A stretch of 64,000 nucleotides of DNA from Variovorax sp. TBS-050B (lineage in GTDB: Bacteria > Pseudomonadota > Gammaproteobacteria > Burkholderiales > Burkholderiaceae_C), in contig NZ_JARXYR010000002.1 in NCBI RefSeq assembly GCF_029893635.1, positions 4,563,001 through 4,627,000 on the forward strand. Direction: 5' to 3'. The position numbers were made by a program, and so were the translations under genes. This document shows, piece after piece, positions 15,566 to 24,476 of the stretch. The notes beneath the pieces were generated by a model, which searched no databases, was not told the DNA's origin, and saw nothing but the letters and a program-made list of their open reading frames with translations. The first letter of the stretch is position 1. Each line of letters opens with the position of its first letter.

Positions 15566-17245
15566 ATGGATGACAAACTTGTCTCAATTTGCATCCCTGT
15601 ATTCAACGGGAGCAATTACCTAAAAAAAGCGATCGAGAGCGCACTGGCCCAAGACTACCCCCACGTTGAAGTCATCGTAGTCAACGATGGATCGACGGAC
15701 GGTGGTTTGACCGAGGCGATCGCGCTCGAATACGGCAACCGGATTCGTTACATCAAACAGGAAAATCGCGGGGTTGCAGGCGCACTCAACACAGCGGTGG
15801 CGCATGCGAAGGGCACGTATTTCGCGTGGCTGAGCCACGACGACATCCACCTTCCCCACAAGACCAGCGCGCAGATGCGCTTCCTGTCCGATCTCGGGCG
15901 GACCGATGCGTGCCTTTTTTCCGATTACGACCTGATCGATCCGGACGATAAGCTGATCACCACGGTGCGGCTTCCGGTCGACCGCATCCGCCGCTCTCCG
16001 CGTCTGCCGCTCCTCAACGGCATGATCAACGGCTGTTCGCTGCTGGTACCGATCGCCGCAATGCGCGAATTCGGCGTTTTCGATGAGCGCCTCCGGTTCA
16101 CGCAAGACTACGACCTTTGGAACAAGATCCTCGACAAGCAGGAGTTCTTCCATCAGCCCGAAGTACTGATCCAGTACCGCGTGCATCCGCAGCAGGACAC
16201 GCAGACACAAAAACTGGCGCCCGAATCCGATCCGCTGTGGACGCGAATGATCGACGACCGCAGCCCGACGCAGCGAGCGCAGCTCAGCGGCAGCAGTCGG
16301 CGCTTCTATCAGTCGCTCGGCGTCTTCCTCGAACTGACCCCGATGCAGAAGGCCTCGGCGCACGCGTTGAATCTCGCCAAGCATGCATCGCGGGACACGC
16401 TCACGTCCGTGGTGATCCCGTTCTTCAACGAAATCAACCTGCTGCACAGAGCGGTGGAGAGTGTCAGGTCGCAGATCGGAGCGCGCTTCGAGATCATCCT
16501 GGTCGATGACGGCTCGACCGAAGATACGAGTTCGATCGAACGTCTCGCCCAGAGCGACGAGCGCATCAAGCTCATCCGCCAGGCCAACCGAGGTGCAGCG
16601 GCAGCGAGAAACCGGGGCATGATGAGCGCGAAGGGCGAGTACATCGCTTTTCTCGACGGCGACGACACGTTCATGCCGAACAAGATCCGCCGTCAGCTCG
16701 ACCTGATGCAGGAGCATGGCGCGCTCTTCTCGCACACGAGCTACTACATTTCTTATCCCGAGCGAAAAAACTCGCTCGGCATCTGGCACAGCGGACAGTT
16801 CGGTGGACGTTGCTACCCGGAGCTCATCCGGTCCTGTCCGATCGCGGTGCCTACCGTGATGCTGCATCGCTCGATCGTGGATGAGGGCTTCCTGTTTCCA
16901 GCAGGCTGCCATTTGGGCGAAGACATTCTTGCCTGGATCGATCTGGCGGCGAAATACCTTCTGCTTGGAATCGACGAGCCTCTCTCCGTCGTGGAATGGT
17001 CCGCCACGAGCGCGGCCATGTCGCTGGACAAGCAAGTCCGAGGGGTCGCGGCCATGATCGAAATCATCCAGAGCCACCCCATTCACGGCAAGCATCTGGC
17101 CGAACTGGACAGCTTGCGTGCTCACCTCGAAGAAATCACCGCGCAACGCGCTCGCGTCAGCGAAGCGGATTGGGCCGTCCCGCTGATCGACCAGGCCTGG
17201 AATATCTCCCAGTCCGTCCCCCTCGAAGCCATAGGAAGAATCTAA
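15566..17245 (+). CDS. tandem-domain family 2 glycosyltransferase
   Basis: 559 residues with two complete GT-A modules in one chain. Module 1 begins SICIPVFNGSNYLKKAIESA with VVNDGST (~residues 33-40) and SHDDI as the DxD equivalent (~90). Module 2 begins near residue 290 with VVIPFFNEINLLHRAVESV, then ILVDDGSTED and FLDGDDTF. Both have the nucleotide-sugar binding acids, so both are likely active. Such tandem GT2 proteins build a two-sugar repeat or add two different linkages in O-antigen, capsule or surface-glycan synthesis. It is cytoplasmic with no membrane helices. It is the first gene of the cluster and ends one base before the TTG start of the reductase gene. Confidence 0.88.
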   Translation: MDDKLVSICIPVFNGSNYLKKAIESALAQDYPHVEVIVVNDGSTDGGLTEAIALEYGNRIRYIKQENRGVAGALNTAVAHAKGTYFAWLSHDDIHLPHKTSAQMRFLSDLGRTDACLFSDYDLIDPDDKLITTVRLPVDRIRRSPRLPLLNGMINGCSLLVPIAAMREFGVFDERLRFTQDYDLWNKILDKQEFFHQPEVLIQYRVHPQQDTQTQKLAPESDPLWTRMIDDRSPTQRAQLSGSSRRFYQSLGVFLELTPMQKASAHALNLAKHASRDTLTSVVIPFFNEINLLHRAVESVRSQIGARFEIILVDDGSTEDTSSIERLAQSDERIKLIRQANRGAAAARNRGMMSAKGEYIAFLDGDDTFMPNKIRRQLDLMQEHGALFSHTSYYISYPERKNSLGIWHSGQFGGRCYPELIRSCPIAVPTVMLHRSIVDEGFLFPAGCHLGEDILAWIDLAAKYLLLGIDEPLSVVEWSATSAAMSLDKQVRGVAAMIEIIQSHPIHGKHLAELDSLRAHLEEITAQRARVSEADWAVPLIDQAWNISQSVPLEAIGRI

Positions 17246-17246
17246 C

Positions 17247-18116
17247 TTGCAAAAACGACTCAAAGTACTTGTTCTCGGCGCTACCGGGATGCTGGGACAC
17301 GAGGTGCTGCGCGTGCTCAACGGGCGGCCGGAGTTCGAAGCCTTCGGTTCGATGAGATCCGCGTCGCTCCGTTCGGCCCTGCCGACGGAAATGGGCGAGC
17401 GGCTGCTGACCGGTGTTGACGTGCTGGATGCCGACGTGCTTGCAACGGTGCTGGCACGCATCAGGCCCGACGCCGTGATCAACTGCGTCGGTTTGGTCAA
17501 ACAGCTCGGCAATGCCGACGATCCCCTGGCAGCCCTCCCGCTGAACGCATTGTTTCCTCATCGCCTCGCACGCCTGTGCGAGCTCGTTGGCGCGAGGGTG
17601 GTCCACATCAGTACGGACTGCGTCTTCAAGGGCGACCGCGGCATGTACAAGGAGTCCGATGCGCCGGACGCGACGGATCTCTACGGCAGGTCCAAGCTGC
17701 TCGGAGAACTCACGCGCGGCAATGCGATCACGCTCAGGACCAGCATCATCGGGCGTGAAATCCAGGGCCAGCACGGCCTGGTGGACTGGTTTCTCCACGC
17801 GCCATCGCCCGTCAAGGGATTTGCCAATGCCATCTTTTCCGGTTTGACCACGCACGAGCTCGCAAAGGTCATCGGCGAAGTCGTGCTGCCTCGTCCAGAA
17901 CTTCAAGGCCTGTGGCACGTGTCGGCCGCACCGATCGACAAGTACTCGCTGCTGAAGCTGATCAACGCGATCTACGGGAAGGGAACGACCATCCTCGAAG
18001 ACCGGGAGTTCAAGCTGGATCGCTCGCTCGACAGCAGTCGCTTCCAAAGCGAAACCGGCTACCGAGCGCCGGACTGGAACCAGATGATTTCTGCCATGCA
18101 CGCCAATGGGATCTGA
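17247..18116 (+). CDS. RmlD-like NAD(P)-dependent sugar reductase (SDR)
   Basis: 289 residues, extended SDR of the RmlD superfamily. Nucleotide site VLVLGATGMLGHEVLRVL is at residues ~7-24, INCVGLVKQL near 80, STDCVFKGDRGMYKE near 118, and the catalytic YGRSKLLGE (Tyr-x3-Lys) near 146. It is probably the 4-reductase of a UDP-2-acetamido-2,6-dideoxy-L-hexose pathway, since a 4,6-dehydratase/5-epimerase and a WecB-like 2-epimerase follow. It has no C-terminal cupin domain, unlike CapF/WbjC, so it resembles the WbvR type used for L-QuiNAc. It starts with TTG, one base after the previous stop. Confidence 0.82.
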   Translation: MQKRLKVLVLGATGMLGHEVLRVLNGRPEFEAFGSMRSASLRSALPTEMGERLLTGVDVLDADVLATVLARIRPDAVINCVGLVKQLGNADDPLAALPLNALFPHRLARLCELVGARVVHISTDCVFKGDRGMYKESDAPDATDLYGRSKLLGELTRGNAITLRTSIIGREIQGQHGLVDWFLHAPSPVKGFANAIFSGLTTHELAKVIGEVVLPRPELQGLWHVSAAPIDKYSLLKLINAIYGKGTTILEDREFKLDRSLDSSRFQSETGYRAPDWNQMISAMHANGI

Positions 18117-18117
18117 C

Positions 18118-19155
18118 ATGAACCTCGATATTCTTAATGGAAAAACCGTTCTCGTTACTGGCGGCACGGGCTCGTTCGGGCAGGCAGTGGTTCGCCGCTT
18201 CCTGCGGGCAGGCGTAAAGGAGATCCGCATTCTTTCTCGCGACGAGAAGAAGCAGGACGACATGCGCAGCCAATTCAATGACGACCGGCTGCGCTTCTTT
18301 CTCGGAGACGTCCGCCACAGCGGGTCCGTTCACGAAGCGATGCGCAACACGAACCTCGTGTTTCATGCCGCCGCGCTCAAGCAGGTGCCTTCGTGCGAAT
18401 TCCACCCCATGGAAGCAGTCAGGACGAACGTGCTGGGCGCCGAGAACGTGATCTCGGCGGCGATCGCCTGCGGCGTGGAGCGCGTGGTCGCGCTGAGTAC
18501 CGACAAGGCCGTCTACCCCATCAACGCGATGGGACTGTCGAAAGCCATGATGGAAAAGATCGTGGTCGCACGTTCGAGAAGCGCGGGAAACACGGTGCTC
18601 AGCGCAACCCGCTATGGCAACGTGATGGCATCCCGCGGTTCCGTGATTCCTCTCTTCATCAAGCAGTTGCGCGAAGGGCGGGACATCACCATCACCGATC
18701 CGACGATGACTCGCTTCCTGATGTCGCTGGACGAGTCGGTGGATCTGGTGCTGTTTGCGTATTCCAATGCGGCCCAGGGGGACATCTTCGTGCAGAAGGC
18801 ACCTGCGGCGACCGTCGACGTTCTTGCCCAGGCGCTTCAACGCATCTTCGGTGGCAACTCCAAGATCAAGATCATCGGTACGCGGCACGGTGAAAAGCTC
18901 TATGAAACCCTGGTCGCCCGCGAAGAAATGGCGCGCGCCGACGACCTCGGGGCGTACTACCGGATTCCGGCCGATGCGCGCGACCTGAACTACTCGAAGT
19001 TCACCACCGTCGGTGAAAGCCGCATCAGCGAAGCGGACGACTACACGAGCCACAACACGCATCGGCTGAATGTCGATCAGGTCGTGGAGGTTCTGGAGAA
19101 GCTCGACTACGTCAAGCAAGCGAAGCTCGGCTTGTCCGAGCCGACGGAGGAGTAA
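18118..19155 (+). CDS. UDP-N-acetylglucosamine 4,6-dehydratase/5-epimerase (CapE/WbjB/WbvB type)
   Basis: 345 residues, SDR fold of the polysaccharide biosynthesis protein family. It has VLVTGGTGSFGQAVVRRFL at residues ~13-31, RDEKKQDDMR for the 2'-phosphate region, VFHAAALKQVPSCE, and STDKAVYPINAMGLSKAMME. In the last motif the usual Tyr of YxxxK is replaced by Met, which is characteristic of the inverting UDP-GlcNAc dehydratases. GTRHGEKLYETLV near 265 is the CapE-group C-terminal signature. It should convert UDP-GlcNAc to a 4-keto-6-deoxy L-hexosamine. The start at 18118 gives the standard MNLDILNGKTVLV N-terminus. Confidence 0.88.
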   Translation: MNLDILNGKTVLVTGGTGSFGQAVVRRFLRAGVKEIRILSRDEKKQDDMRSQFNDDRLRFFLGDVRHSGSVHEAMRNTNLVFHAAALKQVPSCEFHPMEAVRTNVLGAENVISAAIACGVERVVALSTDKAVYPINAMGLSKAMMEKIVVARSRSAGNTVLSATRYGNVMASRGSVIPLFIKQLREGRDITITDPTMTRFLMSLDESVDLVLFAYSNAAQGDIFVQKAPAATVDVLAQALQRIFGGNSKIKIIGTRHGEKLYETLVAREEMARADDLGAYYRIPADARDLNYSKFTTVGESRISEADDYTSHNTHRLNVDQVVEVLEKLDYVKQAKLGLSEPTEE

Positions 19156-19159
19156 GCGC

Positions 19160-20316
19160 GTGCGCAAGGTCATGACCATCCTGGGCACCCGCCCGGAGCT
19201 GATCAAGATGAGCCTCGTCATCGAGCGCCTCGATCGGCTCACGCAGCACGTGCTCGTCCATACGGGTCAAAACTACGACTATTCGCTGAACCAGGTGTTC
19301 TTCGACGACCTGTCGATCCGCAAGCCGGATCACTTTCTCGACGTTGCGGCATCCACACCCGCAGCCGCCATCGCCAACGTCATCGAGAAAGCCGACCGGA
19401 TCCTCGAACTGGAGAAGCCTGAGGCCATCCTGATCTATGGCGACACGAATTCCGGACTGGCCATCCTCGCGGCGAAGCGCCGCAAGATTCCGGTTTTCCA
19501 CACATGGAAGCCGGCAACCGATGCTTCGACCAGCGTGTGCCGGAAGAACTCAATCGCAAGGTCATCGACCACCTGAGCGACGTCAACATGACGCTCACGG
19601 AACATGCCCGCCGCTATTTGCTTGCAGAAGGCCTGCCACCGGAGCGCACCTTTGTTGTCGGCTCGCACATGGAGGAAGTCCTGTTGCGACACGCCGCGAA
19701 GATCGAATCGTCCGACATCCTGAAGAAGCTCGATCTCGAAAAGGGAAAGTACTTCCTGGTCAGCACCCACCGGGAAGAGAACGTGGATTCACCCCATCGG
19801 CTGGCCGCTTTTCTCGAATGCCTGCGCGCCCTGGCCGACGCTTACGGCTGGCCCGTGGTCGTGTCGACCCATCCCCGCACGAGAAAAAGGCTCGCGGAAT
19901 CGGGTGGCGGCAGCACGCCTTCCGGCGTGGTGTTCCTCGAGCCCTTCGGCTTCACCGACTACGTTCACCTGCAGAAGAACTCGGCTTGCGTTCTGTCGGA
20001 CAGCGGAACCATCACCGAAGAAGCGGCGCTGCTGGACCTCCCCGCCGTCACGATGCGCGACAGCCACGAGCGTCCCGAAGGGATGGATGCCGGCACCTTG
20101 ATCATGTGCAGCATGGTGCCGGACAAGCTGCTCGACGCCGTTCGGTGCGCCATGGAGGAGTTCGGCTTCGGGCGGCGCTCGGCCGGGACCGTCCGGGACT
20201 ACCAGGCAGGCGCCGTCTCCGCCAAGGTCGTCAAGATCGTCCTCTCGTACATCGACTACATCAACGACCGGGTCTGGCACAAGAACATGAACAATGCTCA
20301 GGGAGTCAAGGGATGA
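19160..20316 (+). pseudogene. WecB-like UDP-HexNAc 2-epimerase, interrupted by a 2-base insertion
   Basis: The two frames together give a full non-hydrolysing UDP-GlcNAc 2-epimerase of the CapG/WbjD/WbvD group. Frame 1 (GTG 19160) has VMTILGTRPELIKM, VHTGQNYDYSLNQVFFDDL and YGDTNSGLAILAAKR, then goes out of frame after PVFH. Frame 2 picks up with MEAGNRCFDQRVPEELNRK at 19504 and continues through STHREENVDS, LEPFGFTDYVHLQ and SDSGTITEEA to 20316. PVFHMEAGNRCFD is the family's contiguous text, so CACACATGG at 19499-19507 contains an extra CA. Apart from this the gene is intact. The second part starts on an ATG, so a split product is conceivable. Confidence 0.85.
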
Positions 20317-21527
20317 GGACTGCTGCTAAGAGGCTCGCGCTCACCATTCCTCCGCTTCGCCGCCTGTACGAATTTGCGATGTTCCATGCGCATGGGCATA
20401 CCGAAAGCCAGCGGCAGCTTCATGAACTTCAGCAGACCCATTCCCGGGCTCTGGAGGAGGCGCGCCGCCAGCACGAGAAGCTGGAACTCCAGCTTTATGT
20501 GATGCGCAGCGACCATCAACGTGCCGCGGTGCGCAATGAGGCGCTCTCGATCGCGCTGAGCGAACTGGAAACGCAGGTCGCAAAGAATGCGTCGTTCGAA
20601 AAATTCTTCGCTCAGATGAGCGAGAAGATTTCGTCGGGCTTCCAGGCGCAACAGGAGAGCCTGAATGGACTGCTGGACCGGGCGGTGTCGCGCGAGGATC
20701 AGGCGCTGGCACAGAGCAAGCTGTTCGGTCAGTTGGCTGTCCTGACCTCCGAGGTCGCGAGAATCAAGCGACCGACGGGGGGCACTTCCGAAGGTCTTGC
20801 CACCATCTATCTGAACCTTCTTGAAGATGCTTTGACGGGCATCCTTTGGAACGATGCGCCAATGGACCCCTGGTCCAAGTCCTTCGATCCGAGCGTGCGC
20901 GCGATCGGGCGCGACTGGCCGTCATCCGCACTCACCATGATCGGTTCGGCCCGTCTGCGGAACTTCCGCATGCTCATCGAGCAGGCCATTTCGGAACGAA
21001 TTCCCGGAGACATTCTCGAGGCCGGCGTGTGGCGGGGGGGAGCCTGCATACTGGCGCGCGCTGTGCTCGCGGCTCACGACGTTCGGGATCGGCGTGTCTG
21101 GGTGGCGGATTCCTTTGCGGGTCTTCCTCCACCCGATCCCAAATACCCATCGGATGCAGGTGATCAGCACAGCACGTTCACCCAATTGCAGGTGACGCTC
21201 GAAGAGGTGCAGCAGAGCTTCCGCAAGTACGGTCTGCTCGACGAGCAGGTCTGCTTTCTCAAAGGCTGGTTCAAGGACACGCTCCCTCGGGCCCCCATCG
21301 AAGCGCTTTCTGTCCTTCGCCTGGACGGCGACATGTATGGATCCACGATCGAGACGCTCGAGGCCCTCTACGCCAAAGTCTCGGTGGGCGGGTATGTCAT
21401 CATCGACGACTACATTCTGGAAGGATGCAAGCAGGCCGTGCACGATTTCCGGCGCGCTGCATCGATCGAGGACGAACTGCAGGAAGTCGATGGCGCGGCC
21501 GTGTACTGGAAGAAAACGAGGGCGTGA
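20313..21527 (+). CDS. TylF/MycF-family O-methyltransferase with N-terminal coiled coil
   Basis: 404 residues. The N-terminal ~150 residues are heptad-rich (ESQRQLHELQQTHSRALEEA, ALSELETQVAKNASFEKFF) and predict a long coiled coil. Residues ~215-400 form a macrocin-type methyltransferase: GDILEAGVWRGGACI (SAM loop), VWVADSFAGLPPPDP, and LRLDGDMYGSTIETLEALY with metal-binding Asp residues. VGGYVIIDDY follows. TylF/MycF enzymes methylate sugar hydroxyls with Mg2+. In this cluster it probably methylates a glycan residue, perhaps at the chain end. The start overlaps the epimerase stop (ATGA), so it is coupled. Confidence 0.82.
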   Translation: MRTAAKRLALTIPPLRRLYEFAMFHAHGHTESQRQLHELQQTHSRALEEARRQHEKLELQLYVMRSDHQRAAVRNEALSIALSELETQVAKNASFEKFFAQMSEKISSGFQAQQESLNGLLDRAVSREDQALAQSKLFGQLAVLTSEVARIKRPTGGTSEGLATIYLNLLEDALTGILWNDAPMDPWSKSFDPSVRAIGRDWPSSALTMIGSARLRNFRMLIEQAISERIPGDILEAGVWRGGACILARAVLAAHDVRDRRVWVADSFAGLPPPDPKYPSDAGDQHSTFTQLQVTLEEVQQSFRKYGLLDEQVCFLKGWFKDTLPRAPIEALSVLRLDGDMYGSTIETLEALYAKVSVGGYVIIDDYILEGCKQAVHDFRRAASIEDELQEVDGAAVYWKKTRA

Positions 21528-21629
21528 TGCGAGGCGCGAGGGAAACTCGATCGTCCAGCCACGCTGCGCGGCCCGGACCGGCATGAATCTTCTCCGCGGA
21601 TCGAGCTTCCAAACATCGCGCGGAGAGCT

Positions 21630-23216
21630 ATGACGGCACAAGCATCGGCGTGGGAGCTTGAGATTGCCAGGGCGCTGTTCGACGAGGCGTATTACCTTCG
21701 CGTCAACGACGACGTGCGCAGTGCCGGCGTCGACGCCTTCGCCCATTTCATGTCTCACGGAGCCCGGGAGGGCCGGAGGCCGAGCGAGACGCTGGATCTC
21801 CGTCCCTACATGGCGGCCGAGCCCACGAGTACGGCAGGAGACAGCAATCCTCTGCTGCACTTTTTGCGCAGAGGCCTCCTGGGTTCCTTCCAGTGGCCGG
21901 TTCTCAATGAAGAGGTCCAGACGGTCCTGCAGTCCTCGCCGCCGCGCGAGGCCACTTTCAATGGCAAGCCCTCGAATGATCTGATCGAAGCCGAGCAACT
22001 CTCGCGAGAGCTCGCGCTCCATTTTCGGTCGGGGCTCGCCAAGTGTTTTCTATCGATCAGCCATACGCATTACCTGAGCTCCACCGGCGGTGTCGAGAAC
22101 GTCGTCGCATCCGAAGCGGCGTCTTTCTTGCGCGCGAACTGGGGCTACATCCACGTCTGCCCCGTCATGCGGGAGCCGTGGCTGGTCGACAGGCCTGAGG
22201 CTGGTGCAGCACTGCTGGTCTTGAGCATCAATGGCCAGAGAATCGGAACGATTTCCGATGTGCTTCTGGCCGAGGGTCTGAAGAACGCCTCAACCCGTTT
22301 TGGCGGGCGCCCACGCCTGGTGATTCATCATCTGATGGGCTTCGACGTCGCCAGCGTGGTCGCGCTGGCTGCCGCTTGTGCCGAGACGCCGATCGTTTGG
22401 ATCCACGATTTCTACACACTATGCGTCGATCCGTTTCTCCTTCGCAATGATGTCGAATTCTGTCGGGCGCCGGAGCTCGACTCGAACGCGTGCATGGTCT
22501 GCTCCAAAGGGACACAGAGGGCTCTGCATGTCAGGGCCATGCGGCGCCTTTTCGAGGTTCTGCAACCGCACATCCTGACACCGTCGAGATCGACGCTGGA
22601 CATCTGGCTCGAGCGTGGAAAGCTTGCCCACCGCCAAGCATTGGTCGTGCCCCTCGCCCGCCTCGCCCTTGGCGAAGCGCCCCGCCGGAGCAGGCCTCGC
22701 ATGCCACAGCGGGTTGCGTACCTGGGCAACACGGCGACGGTCAAAGGTTGGCCGGTGTTTCGGCGGCTGGCGGAATTTCTGGCCGGCGATGAGCGCTATG
22801 CCTTCTATCGTTTCGGCTATGGCTCGTCGGGCAGCGACAGCATCATCGAGGTTCCAGTCAAAGTGACCGCGGATGATCCAGCCGCCATGGTGCGGGCCGT
22901 GAGGGATCACGAGATCGACGTCGTCGTGAATTGGTCTCAGTGCCATGAGACCTTTTCATTCGTCACCTGCGAAGCCTTGGCCGCTGGCGCGTTCGTCGTC
23001 GCGCGAAAGGATTCCGGAAACGTTCGATGGCTCATTGCCGATGCCGGGGACAGCCGCGGAATGACGCTCAGAACCGAGACGGAACTCAAGGCTCTTTTCC
23101 TGTCCGGCGAATTGCTCGACCTGCAAAGGAGTTCCGACACGCAGGGGCAGGTCGTGCGAACCGACGCCACTGCCCTCCTCCTGACGGACGAGCATGCCAG
23201 CCTCCTGCACACCTGA
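21630..23216 (+). CDS. glycosyltransferase (GT4-like, GT-B fold) with N-terminal FDxxYYL domain
   Basis: 528 residues. The N-terminal ~40 residues (FDEAYYLRVNDDVRSAGVDA, HFMSHGAREGRRPS) match a short module often seen on surface-polysaccharide glycosyltransferases. The centre has a donor/acceptor domain (SISHTHYLSSTGGVENVVAS, IVWIHDFYTLC), with a Cys-rich patch CRAPELDSNACMVCSKG that could bind a metal. The C-terminal half has VAYLGNTATVKGWPVF and ETFSFVTCEALAAGAFVVA, the GT4 EX7E-type nucleotide-sugar site. It is cytoplasmic. It lies 102 bases after the methyltransferase; that gap shows only a weak GGAGAG ribosome site. Acceptor and donor are unknown. Confidence 0.8.
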   Translation: MTAQASAWELEIARALFDEAYYLRVNDDVRSAGVDAFAHFMSHGAREGRRPSETLDLRPYMAAEPTSTAGDSNPLLHFLRRGLLGSFQWPVLNEEVQTVLQSSPPREATFNGKPSNDLIEAEQLSRELALHFRSGLAKCFLSISHTHYLSSTGGVENVVASEAASFLRANWGYIHVCPVMREPWLVDRPEAGAALLVLSINGQRIGTISDVLLAEGLKNASTRFGGRPRLVIHHLMGFDVASVVALAAACAETPIVWIHDFYTLCVDPFLLRNDVEFCRAPELDSNACMVCSKGTQRALHVRAMRRLFEVLQPHILTPSRSTLDIWLERGKLAHRQALVVPLARLALGEAPRRSRPRMPQRVAYLGNTATVKGWPVFRRLAEFLAGDERYAFYRFGYGSSGSDSIIEVPVKVTADDPAAMVRAVRDHEIDVVVNWSQCHETFSFVTCEALAAGAFVVARKDSGNVRWLIADAGDSRGMTLRTETELKALFLSGELLDLQRSSDTQGQVVRTDATALLLTDEHASLLHT

Positions 23217-23985
23217 AACACACGCCTTCATGCTGGTTCACGCGCGCGACATTGCGCGCGCATGCGTCGCTGCGACGTCGCTGCGGCGAAACCATCCCGA
23301 CTGGTTCCAGTGGCTTTTCGTGCATGACACGCCGCCCGCGCCGTGGGAAGACTTCGCCGCTGGCATCTTTGACGCGAGGATGGCCACGCCGGAGCTGCCG
23401 CCTCCCGCGAAGCCGTCGGCTCACGGAAGCCGGTCCACCAACGAACCCTGGCGCACCCCGGCGTTGCTCGAGCGGGCCTTCGCGGCCCCCTTCGAGGCTG
23501 GCGCCGATGTGGTGATCTGCGTGGACGCATGCCATGTATGGATGAAGCCTTGGCCTTCGCTGCAGACCGCACTCGACTCGCACGAGATCGTGATCGCCAA
23601 CGCAGGTCTGGTCGCCGCGCGGCGCAGTACGCATCCTGAGCGACTTTCGGCCGCGATCGGCCAAGCCTTTCGCGACGACTTCGGCCCCTCCAGCTCGATG
23701 CACGATTTTTTCGTTCTCGATGACGCAGGCTTCGGGTTCGACCGCGCCCGCCACGAGGAATTGCCTCTGCGTTTTGCGCCCGACGGCAGTCTTCGGCAGG
23801 GCGACCTGCCCATCATCACCGTGGACTTTCGAGGCAGCGCCACCACCGAATTCGAAGCCAGATGCGGCTTGCCCGCGTTCGGCACCGAATGGGTGGAACT
23901 GACAAAGTGGTACGCCGGCCAACTGAAGCGCTTCGGCGACGCCGACGGAGCGGCCGATCAACTGCGGCGCGGCCAACCAGGATGA
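23194..23985 (+). CDS. hypothetical protein of the glycan cluster, possible nucleotide-sugar-binding fold
   Basis: 263 residues, family not recognised. MLVHARDIARACVAATSLRR and HPDWFQWLFVHD at the N-terminus, then DVVICVDACHVWMKPW with an acidic Asp-x-Cys centre, are reminiscent of GT-A/GT8-like starts. I see no clear DxD site, so I do not assign an enzymatic role. It overlaps the preceding glycosyltransferase by 23 bases; an alternative ATG at 23230 would remove the overlap and give 251 residues. Its stop overlaps the next gene's start, so all three are translated from one message. Confidence 0.65.
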   Translation: MPASCTPETHAFMLVHARDIARACVAATSLRRNHPDWFQWLFVHDTPPAPWEDFAAGIFDARMATPELPPPAKPSAHGSRSTNEPWRTPALLERAFAAPFEAGADVVICVDACHVWMKPWPSLQTALDSHEIVIANAGLVAARRSTHPERLSAAIGQAFRDDFGPSSSMHDFFVLDDAGFGFDRARHEELPLRFAPDGSLRQGDLPIITVDFRGSATTEFEARCGLPAFGTEWVELTKWYAGQLKRFGDADGAADQLRRGQPG

Positions 23986-24413
23986 TCATGACCTCGTTTG
24001 AGAGCTTTCCATCAGCCCCTTCCGAACAAAACGGCCCTGTCGCGGTCGCTCAGGATGGTGGCGATCTCGCCAGTCGAGCGGAGCTGTTTGCCGAGCTCCA
24101 CGCGACCCGGCTTGTCTTGTCGCGTACCGAGCAGATGCTGGAGCAGGCACGTCTCGAACAGAACGCGCAGGCCACGCTGCGACGAGCCTATGAAGAGGCA
24201 CGCCTGTCATGCGTGAAGATGGAAGCGCTGCTTCAGGCCACCGTCGCAGAGTCCGAGCAGTGCAAGGCGGAGAAGGCACAAGCCATCGAAAGCTTGCGCC
24301 AGATGCAGGCTTCGACCTCTTGGCGGCTCTGTCTGCGTCTGAGGCGCATCGTGGACAGAATCCCTCTACTGCGGCGCTTTGCGCTGCAGATTCTCCGTCG
24401 GCTGCGGGGCTGA
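23982..24413 (+). CDS. small coiled-coil protein with C-terminal STSWRL motif
   Basis: 143 residues. A disordered N-terminus is followed by a continuous coiled coil (residues ~30-110; RAELFAELHATRLVLSRTEQ, KMEALLQATVAESEQ, EKAQAIESLRQMQ) and then a short basic C-terminus containing STSWRLCLRLRRIVDRIPLL. The coil-plus-STSWR(L/I) ending recurs in proteins encoded in surface-glycan and glycosyltransferase loci, where it often forms a C-terminal amphipathic or membrane-associating segment. The start overlaps the previous stop (ATGA). It is the last gene of the cluster. A scaffold or length-control role is only a guess. Confidence 0.65.
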   Translation: MIMTSFESFPSAPSEQNGPVAVAQDGGDLASRAELFAELHATRLVLSRTEQMLEQARLEQNAQATLRRAYEEARLSCVKMEALLQATVAESEQCKAEKAQAIESLRQMQASTSWRLCLRLRRIVDRIPLLRRFALQILRRLRG

Positions 24414-24476
24414 CGAAGGTCCGCCTCTGCGGAAGTCCGACCCGCTAGTCAGGGCGCGCTGCGCCTCGCGCGCCAC

